DNA of 64,000 nt from Rhynchopus sp. YZ270_cl-10 (taxonomy: Eukaryota; Euglenozoa; Diplonemea; Diplonemida; Diplonemidae): positions 992,001 to 1,056,000 of the forward strand of contig OZ037855.1 of NCBI GenBank assembly GCA_964035575.1. The letters are read 5' to 3'. How positions within the stretch are numbered: position 1 is the first letter of the stretch; each line of letters opens with the position of its first letter. The notes beneath the pieces are model-generated. The model ran no database searches and was not told the DNA's origin. It saw only the letters and a list, made by a program, of their open reading frames with translations. Positions 10,223 to 22,016 of the stretch are shown piece by piece. A program made the translations under genes and the position numbers.

Positions 10223-10650
10223 AATGAACTTTTGAACACCCCCTTTATCTTGTTCCTCCTTGCTTGTTTTTGTTCCTCCTATGCCTGCTTGACGGCGGAC
10301 TTCCTCTCTGCATGAGCGTGGTCGTGTCATTGGACGGGTGGTCGGATGTACGAACAAACGTGCCAAGAAACAGAGACTGCGGCACCGACCCTTTCCTAGC
10401 ACCAGCAAGCATCGCGTTCACTCACTCGACTCTGTCGGAGCCAGACCCGATGGGCTGCAGACGCTCTGTGCTGTCTCACAAGACGCGAGACTATTTGGGA
10501 ACATTCTGGTGATATGATGCCCCTTCCCTTCTGGATGGGGTGACTGTGTCTGCGCACAGCACTCCCTGACACACTCATCTTTCAAGTTTTCTTTGTTCCT
10601 TTCGATCCACAACACCCCTTCCTCACAGAAGCCGTTCCCAGTCAGATGCA
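10223..10650 (+). promoter_or_regulatory. Conserved leader upstream of array copy 2
   Basis: Same leader as before copy 1, differing at a handful of positions including a CCT insertion near 10277. Copies 3-5 (15906-16333, 21589-22016, 27272-27699) appear identical to this one. It carries the CATCTTTCAAGTTTTCTTTG motif about 55 bases before the ATG. Confidence 0.4.
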
Positions 10651-13560
10651 ATGGTGACAAGCAGCCTGCCGCACCGTGTGTGGGTAGCACTCCTTCTGCC
10701 CCTGTCTGCAGTGCCGCTGTCGCCCCTGCCGCAGTGCAGGGAGGGGGAGCACTACTGCTCTGCGTCGGATGCGTGCTGGTTCATGAACGTGTCGCAGCCG
10801 GAGAAGTTCTTCAATGGGCGGAACGACGCTTGGCTAGAGAGGTACTTTGATTCGGGGCATTCGAGGCAGAGGGAGCTTTTAAATGATCCCTATCTGAACC
10901 ATGGCGTTGTGGCATCGCGTATAAGGAAAAACGTTTGCAGTGTCGTCTGCGGACATGGGTTGCAGGCGACCAACTTCTCTTGTGGTGCGTTGGGCTGCCT
11001 CAGGATTGCCGACTGCCCCACAGCAAGCACGGCTGTGATCACTAGGGTGTCTATGATACATTCGGAGCGTGACAGCGACTTGTACAGAGCGCAGTCTGCA
11101 GATGTGCACATAGACGAAGACATGGGTTACCACAAGAGGACGCCGCACACGCTGGCACTGAACCGCAGCTTCGTCCGAATGTCGGTGCACGGCAAGCCTG
11201 TCCCGGAGGGGATGTCGCAGCAGTACTTCGACAGAATGATCCTCATCCGGAGTACGATACAGCAAGAATTCTACATCACCATGGAACCGACTGTGCACCC
11301 AGACCAGTGGCGGGAGCCCATCTTCGACCTGCCCAAGGCAGAGATACACAGCATGGACATCCTGGTGGGGTGGGGCTGTCTCGACGACTACCACAAGGCC
11401 CTCGGTGTGTTGGGCTGTGCCCGTGTGATGCCGCTTGGGTGCAACGCGACAATCCCGAACAGGTTTTACAAGGCAGGATCAACTACTCATAGATACACGA
11501 ACGTGGCGGAAGCATGTGAGGTGTCGTGTGGGACGTGCACACTTGGCACTGTCCCACAATACAGTCCCCAGAACATCTGTGAAGTATCAAAGGACATGTT
11601 GCACTGCCTCGAGTCCATCAACGCAAAGCCCGTCTGTGAGCCCTTCGATGTGGAAACCCTCTACGGAACGAGCTGCTACGATGTCCAGTTCTGCCCCCAG
11701 GTGCAGGACCTTGTGCACAGCAGAAACAAAACGTGCCATGCACACTGCTCCTCTCCGATCTCAGGCGTCGTGTGTACATCTGAGGGTCTCTACGCACCAC
11801 GGCAGGAGCGTGGCGGGTATGCCTTCTGCGTGGACACGGTCTCAGGTGAGGAGCTGAACGGCACGCGTGTGCCTGTGTCCGAAAGGAGTGCGCTGTTGTG
11901 TGAGGTAGAGATCTCTAACAAGACGACCTGCATACAGGCACTCTGTGGTTCACTCTCGCAGGACATCGCACGTCCACGCATACTTTCCTTGGGGAAAGTG
12001 GTCTTCAAGTTTTCTGCAGGGAAAGCTAAAAGCCGTGCCCTGCGCGGGGTTCTAGAACAAGAAATAAAACACACAACCTTCAAGATTGAAGCTGATACAC
12101 CAGGGAAGGTTGTGCTGTCGGTGTACCCGTCTGTTGACAAGCTGATACGGCTGAGGGGTCCTAAGGGTGTGCTAACGGCGAGACCCCCAAGTATGGGAGT
12201 GCTGTCTCTTGCAGCGTCGATTGAGTTGGAGCAGAAGACACTTGCGTTTCTGCAGGCGACACTTGACACCCCGTTGACATGGGAGGCAGCGAACGAGGTG
12301 ATGCTGTACAAACCTCAGGAACTGTGGGAACCCATCACCACGAAGACAGCAGTTGCAGAGATCCCTGGGAAGCTTCGTGTCACCATCACTCAGGTGGCCG
12401 TATCCTACACAGAAGTGCATGTGGAGTTCTTGAACGGCTTTGAGAAGGAACAGCCGCCAGGTGGGTACTACTGGGGAGTGTACCACCCACGAGTGGACGG
12501 GAAGTGTCCCATCCCCGACGATGCTGTGTTCGACCCTCTTGAAGCAAAGTTGCATGAAAAATGCAAAACTGGTGACTCTTCGCTCCGCCCTCTGTATTGT
12601 CGTTCAGGGGACATGACAAGGAAGTATGGGAAGCTTCGTGAACAGGAGGCGTCGTTCAGGGACCAGCATGTGCGATTAAGTGGATGGGGCTCTGTGCTGG
12701 GGAAGGTGGTTGTGCTCCGTGGGAACGGGGTGCACTGTGCTCTTATTGTCCCGCAGACGGAAGCAGGTGAAGGGGTTGCGCTTGTGGCAGACTTCTCACA
12801 CGAAACGACACAGACGTCGGGAGTGGAGCTGAGTGGCTCTGTGAACATCTGGCAGAGGGGCCCGTGGGAGGACACCCTGATCGGTGTGTCCCTGCGTGCT
12901 GGGGAGGAGCTGAGGGATGTGTCCTTCCACATCTCGTCGAAGCGTCTTGAGGAGTACCCTGAGGGGTGTGCTGCAGGCTACACACCTGACACAGACCTCT
13001 ACGACCCCTTTGCTGTCATGGGAGGAGGGGTCGAGCGCTCAACTCTTGAGGAGTGTTTGACAGACAAAGGAGCACCGAACACAGTAGGCACTCCGCACAT
13101 TCCGCACGACGGTGTTCCGAATCCCTTTTCTGACGACCAGTACGTGTACCGCTGTCCCCTGGGTGACCTGACACCACACATGCAGTCTGCACGGCACATC
13201 GTGACGAACGCAAGCAACCCTGCGAACAGCAACGACGCACCTGTGGTGTACAACTACACTGCCATCCACTACCACCTGAACGTGGTGGACTCGCCCGGTG
13301 CGCTGCGGCCGAGCGATGCTAGCTTTAGGGGTGGACACACACTTGTGCTCCTGCATGAGAAGCGGGTGGTGGCCTGTGCACGGCTCACGGGGAAGGGTGG
13401 CGAGGCTTATGTTGGGCTGCAGCAGACGACGTCAGAGGTGACGGTGCATTTGATTTGGGGTACCTTGGTTGGTGTTGCTTGTGTTGCTGCATGTGTTGTG
13501 TTGTGTGTGTTGAGGGTGAAGCACAGGGGCAGCAGTGCTGCAAAAGGCTTGACACCATGA
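10651..13560 (+). CDS. Array copy 2: Cys-rich type I membrane protein, 969 aa
   Basis: Full-length frame with the same architecture as copy 1: signal peptide (1 to ~27), cysteine-rich ectodomain with a ShKT-like unit (about 240-296), membrane segment (about 931-955) and short tail. It is two residues longer than copy 1 through small insertions after NRFYKAG and around TTCIQALCG. A region of about 95 residues (near 680-775) is also almost identical, in DNA as well, to the otherwise very different gene at 2-2347, which points to gene conversion between members. No intron is needed. Its function is not known; surface location is inferred. Confidence 0.9.
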   Translation: MVTSSLPHRVWVALLLPLSAVPLSPLPQCREGEHYCSASDACWFMNVSQPEKFFNGRNDAWLERYFDSGHSRQRELLNDPYLNHGVVASRIRKNVCSVVCGHGLQATNFSCGALGCLRIADCPTASTAVITRVSMIHSERDSDLYRAQSADVHIDEDMGYHKRTPHTLALNRSFVRMSVHGKPVPEGMSQQYFDRMILIRSTIQQEFYITMEPTVHPDQWREPIFDLPKAEIHSMDILVGWGCLDDYHKALGVLGCARVMPLGCNATIPNRFYKAGSTTHRYTNVAEACEVSCGTCTLGTVPQYSPQNICEVSKDMLHCLESINAKPVCEPFDVETLYGTSCYDVQFCPQVQDLVHSRNKTCHAHCSSPISGVVCTSEGLYAPRQERGGYAFCVDTVSGEELNGTRVPVSERSALLCEVEISNKTTCIQALCGSLSQDIARPRILSLGKVVFKFSAGKAKSRALRGVLEQEIKHTTFKIEADTPGKVVLSVYPSVDKLIRLRGPKGVLTARPPSMGVLSLAASIELEQKTLAFLQATLDTPLTWEAANEVMLYKPQELWEPITTKTAVAEIPGKLRVTITQVAVSYTEVHVEFLNGFEKEQPPGGYYWGVYHPRVDGKCPIPDDAVFDPLEAKLHEKCKTGDSSLRPLYCRSGDMTRKYGKLREQEASFRDQHVRLSGWGSVLGKVVVLRGNGVHCALIVPQTEAGEGVALVADFSHETTQTSGVELSGSVNIWQRGPWEDTLIGVSLRAGEELRDVSFHISSKRLEEYPEGCAAGYTPDTDLYDPFAVMGGGVERSTLEECLTDKGAPNTVGTPHIPHDGVPNPFSDDQYVYRCPLGDLTPHMQSARHIVTNASNPANSNDAPVVYNYTAIHYHLNVVDSPGALRPSDASFRGGHTLVLLHEKRVVACARLTGKGGEAYVGLQQTTSEVTVHLIWGTLVGVACVAACVVLCVLRVKHRGSSAAKGLTP

Positions 13561-14399
13561 GGCTGTTCCTGTTGTGATTCTGTCACTCAACAGCAGTACA
13601 TACTTTGTCTCAGCTTGCACAGCTTGGGTTTGAAAATTTGGGTCCTTTAGCTAGGCTTGATGCGAAGGTGTGTGAGAGTGTTTCTTTTATGTTGTCCCAC
13701 GTCGTGTATCGCGTGGAGTTCTGGTCCAGTACTATTATAAAGAACTGAGAAAGAGGTTGGTGACAGGTAGCAAAGCCCCATATTCGTGTGGGTTGGGTAT
13801 GTCAGGGTCCGCTGTCAAGAGAGGGCTTTGTATTTCAAATCGACTTTTTCTTTTTTACGAAAAGCTGCAAGAAAAGAGAAGGAAATGTAAATGCACCCAC
13901 AGAAGAAACACAACATGTCGGTGTGCCTGTACATCTATAGAGGCGGTTTGTTCTGTGTGTTGGAGGAGTATGTGACAAAGGTCACTGTACTTTTCTATGT
14001 TGAAGTTATTATTTTCAGTTGTGTTCGTTTGATATGTCGGCGAAATCAAGAAAATACCAGGCACTCCGCTAGGTACTAAAGTTCTGTTGATTGTCAACAG
14101 AACTTTTTGAAAATGGGGAAAAAAAGAAAAAAAAAAAAAGTTCTGCTAAGTGGTTCAGACCCGTTCTACCTGTCAAAAAAGCTCAGGAGAAGAAGATATG
14201 GAGAGGTGAGTGCTCAAACGTCCCAAAAAAGTCAAAATCGGGCGTTGGTAAAAAAAAAAGTTGCGTACCGTGCGCCTGCGGCGCAAGCATGTACCCCACC
14301 AACGTGGACCATCAACAGAATATTTTCAAAATCGGAAATCCTAGCGGAGAGCCTGGAAAATACCAAAAAAAAAAAAAAAAAAAAAAAAGAACAAGAAGT
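13561..14399. other. Spacer after array copy 2
   Basis: Appears identical to 7878-8716, including the A-runs. No gene. Confidence 0.6.
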
Positions 14400-15216
14400 C
14401 AGGGTTCTATACAGCATTCCGCCCACGAGGGGCTGGCTCGGTCAGAATCGGTTTGACTCGGTCAGCCCAAAAAAAAATTTTCCCCCCTCCACAGGGAATT
14501 ATATAGGTTTTGGGGTTTTTCGCTGAAACTCGGTCGAGCCCGGTCCCCAACCCAGCTCAAGTTGGGGGCCTCCGGCGGAATGTGAATTCCTCGGTTATCC
14601 AACTGCGGAGTTCGGCACTTCATTGAAGCAATTCGTGCACCAGGCACAAGTGGTACACGAATTGTCTGTAGCCTCAGTACATTTATAACAAAGAAAGGGC
14701 GGTCACGGCACCCAAAGCGAAGCCACGGTACGCAACATTTCTAAAAAAAAGTTGACACAAAACGGCACTGTCGCTGGTAATTGTGGTCAGCTTCCGTAAT
14801 TTTACTCCCCTGTTTTTCTAAAACGAAAGTTTCTGGCGAAGCCACGGTACGCAACATTTCTAAAAATTGCGCTTAAAATTGCACATTTTTACTGCAAAAG
14901 TATATCATGGGAAGGGTGGGTTGCAATCTTGCGCCGCAGGCGCACGGTACGCTACTTTTATTATTTCGCCATGTTGCATGCTTCCTTTTCCTTCGGCGTT
15001 TGACCAATTGAGTCGCGTTTTGGCTGTGACGGGGTCACTTTGTTCATGAGGCCATTTCTGGTCACTCTCAGAGGCTTGTGTGAGGTACCAAAATTTCCAC
15101 CCCAAGATTTGGAAAAAAAATCTGAGATTTATAAAAAAAAAAAAAAATAACGGCTGACCGAGTCAACGTCTGACTCGGTCAGACCGACCGAGTGACCGGA
15201 CCTGTATAGAACCCTG
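14400..15216. mobile_element. MITE-like element, copy 2
   Basis: Same element as 8717-9533 with the same AAGAAGT duplication on both sides. It was multiplied with the array unit rather than inserted independently. Confidence 0.8.
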
Positions 15217-15224
15217 AAGAAGTA

Positions 15225-15905
15225 AGGGCAAACAAATTTTTCGTTTGCGTTCGCGTCCTAATGGCTCCCAGAAAAACCTAGGTAGGCAGGCATAAAAAAG
15301 TTTTTTTTCAATGTGCTTGCTGAACCCGGGAGTTGACCCTCCGGAGTCGGTTTTTTCTCTTTTTTCCTGTTGAGACTGGTTTTGACTATTTTCTCATATT
15401 TCCCAAAATGGAACCACCTAAAGTTATATTATAAAATAGCAGGTGAACACTTTTTCCCCCGGATGAGTACCCAGGCCACAGTACAGTGGTGCTGGTGAAG
15501 CTTTTAAACACCGACATTTGCATTTCCGGAATCCGTCCGTCCCGTGGTGGGGTCAATTTGCTGAAATGGACAAGTTCTCGTTTTTGATCAATTTCCTCAC
15601 AGTATACACAGTAGAAACTGGTAGGGAACAGGCAGCGCCGCAGGCGCACGGTGCCCAACATACCTTTTTCGGGAAAATACCAAAAAATAAGCACTTTAAA
15701 CACGTCCCTAATTTTTCCGCAAACTTTTTTCCCGGCAATTTTTTTCCAAATCCCGGAAGCGGAAGCAAATTAGGAAACACCCTGACACAGCCCCAACACA
15801 AAAAAATTGAAAAAAACTTTTTTTCAAAAAAAGTTTTTTCCCCAAAAATCTCAAAAAAACCTAGGCAGGCAGGACGCGAACGCATAAAAAAAGTTTGTTT
15901 GCCCT
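15225..15905. mobile_element. Second inverted-repeat element, copy 2
   Basis: Same as 9542-10222, carried along in the array unit. Confidence 0.6.
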
Positions 15906-16333
15906 AATGAACTTTTGAACACCCCCTTTATCTTGTTCCTCCTTGCTTGTTTTTGTTCCTCCTATGCCTGCTTGACGGCGGACTTCCTCTCTGCATGAGC
16001 GTGGTCGTGTCATTGGACGGGTGGTCGGATGTACGAACAAACGTGCCAAGAAACAGAGACTGCGGCACCGACCCTTTCCTAGCACCAGCAAGCATCGCGT
16101 TCACTCACTCGACTCTGTCGGAGCCAGACCCGATGGGCTGCAGACGCTCTGTGCTGTCTCACAAGACGCGAGACTATTTGGGAACATTCTGGTGATATGA
16201 TGCCCCTTCCCTTCTGGATGGGGTGACTGTGTCTGCGCACAGCACTCCCTGACACACTCATCTTTCAAGTTTTCTTTGTTCCTTTCGATCCACAACACCC
16301 CTTCCTCACAGAAGCCGTTCCCAGTCAGATGCA

Positions 16334-19243
16334 ATGGTGACAAGCAGCCTGCCGCACCGTGTGTGGGTAGCACTCCTTCTGCCCCTGTCTGCAGTGCCGC
16401 TGTCGCCCCTGCCGCAGTGCAGGGAGGGGGAGCACTACTGCTCTGCGTCGGATGCGTGCTGGTTCATGAACGTGTCGCAGCCGGAGAAGTTCTTCAATGG
16501 GCGGAACGACGCTTGGCTAGAGAGGTACTTTGATTCGGGGCATTCGAGGCAGAGGGAGCTTTTAAATGATCCCTATCTGAACCATGGCGTTGTGGCATCG
16601 CGTATAAGGAAAAACGTTTGCAGTGTCGTCTGCGGACATGGGTTGCAGGCGACCAACTTCTCTTGTGGTGCGTTGGGCTGCCTCAGGATTGCCGACTGCC
16701 CCACAGCAAGCACGGCTGTGATCACTAGGGTGTCTATGATACATTCGGAGCGTGACAGCGACTTGTACAGAGCGCAGTCTGCAGATGTGCACATAGACGA
16801 AGACATGGGTTACCACAAGAGGACGCCGCACACGCTGGCACTGAACCGCAGCTTCGTCCGAATGTCGGTGCACGGCAAGCCTGTCCCGGAGGGGATGTCG
16901 CAGCAGTACTTCGACAGAATGATCCTCATCCGGAGTACGATACAGCAAGAATTCTACATCACCATGGAACCGACTGTGCACCCAGACCAGTGGCGGGAGC
17001 CCATCTTCGACCTGCCCAAGGCAGAGATACACAGCATGGACATCCTGGTGGGGTGGGGCTGTCTCGACGACTACCACAAGGCCCTCGGTGTGTTGGGCTG
17101 TGCCCGTGTGATGCCGCTTGGGTGCAACGCGACAATCCCGAACAGGTTTTACAAGGCAGGATCAACTACTCATAGATACACGAACGTGGCGGAAGCATGT
17201 GAGGTGTCGTGTGGGACGTGCACACTTGGCACTGTCCCACAATACAGTCCCCAGAACATCTGTGAAGTATCAAAGGACATGTTGCACTGCCTCGAGTCCA
17301 TCAACGCAAAGCCCGTCTGTGAGCCCTTCGATGTGGAAACCCTCTACGGAACGAGCTGCTACGATGTCCAGTTCTGCCCCCAGGTGCAGGACCTTGTGCA
17401 CAGCAGAAACAAAACGTGCCATGCACACTGCTCCTCTCCGATCTCAGGCGTCGTGTGTACATCTGAGGGTCTCTACGCACCACGGCAGGAGCGTGGCGGG
17501 TATGCCTTCTGCGTGGACACGGTCTCAGGTGAGGAGCTGAACGGCACGCGTGTGCCTGTGTCCGAAAGGAGTGCGCTGTTGTGTGAGGTAGAGATCTCTA
17601 ACAAGACGACCTGCATACAGGCACTCTGTGGTTCACTCTCGCAGGACATCGCACGTCCACGCATACTTTCCTTGGGGAAAGTGGTCTTCAAGTTTTCTGC
17701 AGGGAAAGCTAAAAGCCGTGCCCTGCGCGGGGTTCTAGAACAAGAAATAAAACACACAACCTTCAAGATTGAAGCTGATACACCAGGGAAGGTTGTGCTG
17801 TCGGTGTACCCGTCTGTTGACAAGCTGATACGGCTGAGGGGTCCTAAGGGTGTGCTAACGGCGAGACCCCCAAGTATGGGAGTGCTGTCTCTTGCAGCGT
17901 CGATTGAGTTGGAGCAGAAGACACTTGCGTTTCTGCAGGCGACACTTGACACCCCGTTGACATGGGAGGCAGCGAACGAGGTGATGCTGTACAAACCTCA
18001 GGAACTGTGGGAACCCATCACCACGAAGACAGCAGTTGCAGAGATCCCTGGGAAGCTTCGTGTCACCATCACTCAGGTGGCCGTATCCTACACAGAAGTG
18101 CATGTGGAGTTCTTGAACGGCTTTGAGAAGGAACAGCCGCCAGGTGGGTACTACTGGGGAGTGTACCACCCACGAGTGGACGGGAAGTGTCCCATCCCCG
18201 ACGATGCTGTGTTCGACCCTCTTGAAGCAAAGTTGCATGAAAAATGCAAAACTGGTGACTCTTCGCTCCGCCCTCTGTATTGTCGTTCAGGGGACATGAC
18301 AAGGAAGTATGGGAAGCTTCGTGAACAGGAGGCGTCGTTCAGGGACCAGCATGTGCGATTAAGTGGATGGGGCTCTGTGCTGGGGAAGGTGGTTGTGCTC
18401 CGTGGGAACGGGGTGCACTGTGCTCTTATTGTCCCGCAGACGGAAGCAGGTGAAGGGGTTGCGCTTGTGGCAGACTTCTCACACGAAACGACACAGACGT
18501 CGGGAGTGGAGCTGAGTGGCTCTGTGAACATCTGGCAGAGGGGCCCGTGGGAGGACACCCTGATCGGTGTGTCCCTGCGTGCTGGGGAGGAGCTGAGGGA
18601 TGTGTCCTTCCACATCTCGTCGAAGCGTCTTGAGGAGTACCCTGAGGGGTGTGCTGCAGGCTACACACCTGACACAGACCTCTACGACCCCTTTGCTGTC
18701 ATGGGAGGAGGGGTCGAGCGCTCAACTCTTGAGGAGTGTTTGACAGACAAAGGAGCACCGAACACAGTAGGCACTCCGCACATTCCGCACGACGGTGTTC
18801 CGAATCCCTTTTCTGACGACCAGTACGTGTACCGCTGTCCCCTGGGTGACCTGACACCACACATGCAGTCTGCACGGCACATCGTGACGAACGCAAGCAA
18901 CCCTGCGAACAGCAACGACGCACCTGTGGTGTACAACTACACTGCCATCCACTACCACCTGAACGTGGTGGACTCGCCCGGTGCGCTGCGGCCGAGCGAT
19001 GCTAGCTTTAGGGGTGGACACACACTTGTGCTCCTGCATGAGAAGCGGGTGGTGGCCTGTGCACGGCTCACGGGGAAGGGTGGCGAGGCTTATGTTGGGC
19101 TGCAGCAGACGACGTCAGAGGTGACGGTGCATTTGATTTGGGGTACCTTGGTTGGTGTTGCTTGTGTTGCTGCATGTGTTGTGTTGTGTGTGTTGAGGGT
19201 GAAGCACAGGGGCAGCAGTGCTGCAAAAGGCTTGACACCATGA
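16334..19243 (+). CDS. Array copy 3: Cys-rich type I membrane protein, 969 aa
   Basis: Its translation is identical to copy 2 over all 969 residues, and I see no nucleotide difference in the parts compared by eye. Such identity over a whole unit including the spacer implies very recent duplication, ongoing homogenisation, or an assembly that repeated one unit. Confidence 0.9.
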   Translation: MVTSSLPHRVWVALLLPLSAVPLSPLPQCREGEHYCSASDACWFMNVSQPEKFFNGRNDAWLERYFDSGHSRQRELLNDPYLNHGVVASRIRKNVCSVVCGHGLQATNFSCGALGCLRIADCPTASTAVITRVSMIHSERDSDLYRAQSADVHIDEDMGYHKRTPHTLALNRSFVRMSVHGKPVPEGMSQQYFDRMILIRSTIQQEFYITMEPTVHPDQWREPIFDLPKAEIHSMDILVGWGCLDDYHKALGVLGCARVMPLGCNATIPNRFYKAGSTTHRYTNVAEACEVSCGTCTLGTVPQYSPQNICEVSKDMLHCLESINAKPVCEPFDVETLYGTSCYDVQFCPQVQDLVHSRNKTCHAHCSSPISGVVCTSEGLYAPRQERGGYAFCVDTVSGEELNGTRVPVSERSALLCEVEISNKTTCIQALCGSLSQDIARPRILSLGKVVFKFSAGKAKSRALRGVLEQEIKHTTFKIEADTPGKVVLSVYPSVDKLIRLRGPKGVLTARPPSMGVLSLAASIELEQKTLAFLQATLDTPLTWEAANEVMLYKPQELWEPITTKTAVAEIPGKLRVTITQVAVSYTEVHVEFLNGFEKEQPPGGYYWGVYHPRVDGKCPIPDDAVFDPLEAKLHEKCKTGDSSLRPLYCRSGDMTRKYGKLREQEASFRDQHVRLSGWGSVLGKVVVLRGNGVHCALIVPQTEAGEGVALVADFSHETTQTSGVELSGSVNIWQRGPWEDTLIGVSLRAGEELRDVSFHISSKRLEEYPEGCAAGYTPDTDLYDPFAVMGGGVERSTLEECLTDKGAPNTVGTPHIPHDGVPNPFSDDQYVYRCPLGDLTPHMQSARHIVTNASNPANSNDAPVVYNYTAIHYHLNVVDSPGALRPSDASFRGGHTLVLLHEKRVVACARLTGKGGEAYVGLQQTTSEVTVHLIWGTLVGVACVAACVVLCVLRVKHRGSSAAKGLTP

Positions 19244-20082
19244 GGCTGTTCCTGTTGTGATTCTGTCACTCAACAGCAGTACATACTTTGTCTCAGCTTG
19301 CACAGCTTGGGTTTGAAAATTTGGGTCCTTTAGCTAGGCTTGATGCGAAGGTGTGTGAGAGTGTTTCTTTTATGTTGTCCCACGTCGTGTATCGCGTGGA
19401 GTTCTGGTCCAGTACTATTATAAAGAACTGAGAAAGAGGTTGGTGACAGGTAGCAAAGCCCCATATTCGTGTGGGTTGGGTATGTCAGGGTCCGCTGTCA
19501 AGAGAGGGCTTTGTATTTCAAATCGACTTTTTCTTTTTTACGAAAAGCTGCAAGAAAAGAGAAGGAAATGTAAATGCACCCACAGAAGAAACACAACATG
19601 TCGGTGTGCCTGTACATCTATAGAGGCGGTTTGTTCTGTGTGTTGGAGGAGTATGTGACAAAGGTCACTGTACTTTTCTATGTTGAAGTTATTATTTTCA
19701 GTTGTGTTCGTTTGATATGTCGGCGAAATCAAGAAAATACCAGGCACTCCGCTAGGTACTAAAGTTCTGTTGATTGTCAACAGAACTTTTTGAAAATGGG
19801 GAAAAAAAGAAAAAAAAAAAAAGTTCTGCTAAGTGGTTCAGACCCGTTCTACCTGTCAAAAAAGCTCAGGAGAAGAAGATATGGAGAGGTGAGTGCTCAA
19901 ACGTCCCAAAAAAGTCAAAATCGGGCGTTGGTAAAAAAAAAAGTTGCGTACCGTGCGCCTGCGGCGCAAGCATGTACCCCACCAACGTGGACCATCAACA
20001 GAATATTTTCAAAATCGGAAATCCTAGCGGAGAGCCTGGAAAATACCAAAAAAAAAAAAAAAAAAAAAAAAGAACAAGAAGT

Positions 20083-20899
20083 CAGGGTTCTATACAGCAT
20101 TCCGCCCACGAGGGGCTGGCTCGGTCAGAATCGGTTTGACTCGGTCAGCCCAAAAAAAAATTTTCCCCCCTCCACAGGGAATTATATAGGTTTTGGGGTT
20201 TTTCGCTGAAACTCGGTCGAGCCCGGTCCCCAACCCAGCTCAAGTTGGGGGCCTCCGGCGGAATGTGAATTCCTCGGTTATCCAACTGCGGAGTTCGGCA
20301 CTTCATTGAAGCAATTCGTGCACCAGGCACAAGTGGTACACGAATTGTCTGTAGCCTCAGTACATTTATAACAAAGAAAGGGCGGTCACGGCACCCAAAG
20401 CGAAGCCACGGTACGCAACATTTCTAAAAAAAAGTTGACACAAAACGGCACTGTCGCTGGTAATTGTGGTCAGCTTCCGTAATTTTACTCCCCTGTTTTT
20501 CTAAAACGAAAGTTTCTGGCGAAGCCACGGTACGCAACATTTCTAAAAATTGCGCTTAAAATTGCACATTTTTACTGCAAAAGTATATCATGGGAAGGGT
20601 GGGTTGCAATCTTGCGCCGCAGGCGCACGGTACGCTACTTTTATTATTTCGCCATGTTGCATGCTTCCTTTTCCTTCGGCGTTTGACCAATTGAGTCGCG
20701 TTTTGGCTGTGACGGGGTCACTTTGTTCATGAGGCCATTTCTGGTCACTCTCAGAGGCTTGTGTGAGGTACCAAAATTTCCACCCCAAGATTTGGAAAAA
20801 AAATCTGAGATTTATAAAAAAAAAAAAAAATAACGGCTGACCGAGTCAACGTCTGACTCGGTCAGACCGACCGAGTGACCGGACCTGTATAGAACCCTG
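20083..20899. mobile_element. MITE-like element, copy 3
   Basis: Same element as 8717-9533, at the same place in the unit. Confidence 0.8.
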
Positions 20900-20907
20900 A
20901 AGAAGTA

Positions 20908-21588
20908 AGGGCAAACAAATTTTTCGTTTGCGTTCGCGTCCTAATGGCTCCCAGAAAAACCTAGGTAGGCAGGCATAAAAAAGTTTTTTTTCAATGTGCT
21001 TGCTGAACCCGGGAGTTGACCCTCCGGAGTCGGTTTTTTCTCTTTTTTCCTGTTGAGACTGGTTTTGACTATTTTCTCATATTTCCCAAAATGGAACCAC
21101 CTAAAGTTATATTATAAAATAGCAGGTGAACACTTTTTCCCCCGGATGAGTACCCAGGCCACAGTACAGTGGTGCTGGTGAAGCTTTTAAACACCGACAT
21201 TTGCATTTCCGGAATCCGTCCGTCCCGTGGTGGGGTCAATTTGCTGAAATGGACAAGTTCTCGTTTTTGATCAATTTCCTCACAGTATACACAGTAGAAA
21301 CTGGTAGGGAACAGGCAGCGCCGCAGGCGCACGGTGCCCAACATACCTTTTTCGGGAAAATACCAAAAAATAAGCACTTTAAACACGTCCCTAATTTTTC
21401 CGCAAACTTTTTTCCCGGCAATTTTTTTCCAAATCCCGGAAGCGGAAGCAAATTAGGAAACACCCTGACACAGCCCCAACACAAAAAAATTGAAAAAAAC
21501 TTTTTTTCAAAAAAAGTTTTTTCCCCAAAAATCTCAAAAAAACCTAGGCAGGCAGGACGCGAACGCATAAAAAAAGTTTGTTTGCCCT
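20908..21588. mobile_element. Second inverted-repeat element, copy 3
   Basis: Same as 9542-10222, at the same place in the unit. Confidence 0.6.
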
Positions 21589-22016
21589 AATGAACTTTTG
21601 AACACCCCCTTTATCTTGTTCCTCCTTGCTTGTTTTTGTTCCTCCTATGCCTGCTTGACGGCGGACTTCCTCTCTGCATGAGCGTGGTCGTGTCATTGGA
21701 CGGGTGGTCGGATGTACGAACAAACGTGCCAAGAAACAGAGACTGCGGCACCGACCCTTTCCTAGCACCAGCAAGCATCGCGTTCACTCACTCGACTCTG
21801 TCGGAGCCAGACCCGATGGGCTGCAGACGCTCTGTGCTGTCTCACAAGACGCGAGACTATTTGGGAACATTCTGGTGATATGATGCCCCTTCCCTTCTGG
21901 ATGGGGTGACTGTGTCTGCGCACAGCACTCCCTGACACACTCATCTTTCAAGTTTTCTTTGTTCCTTTCGATCCACAACACCCCTTCCTCACAGAAGCCG
22001 TTCCCAGTCAGATGCA

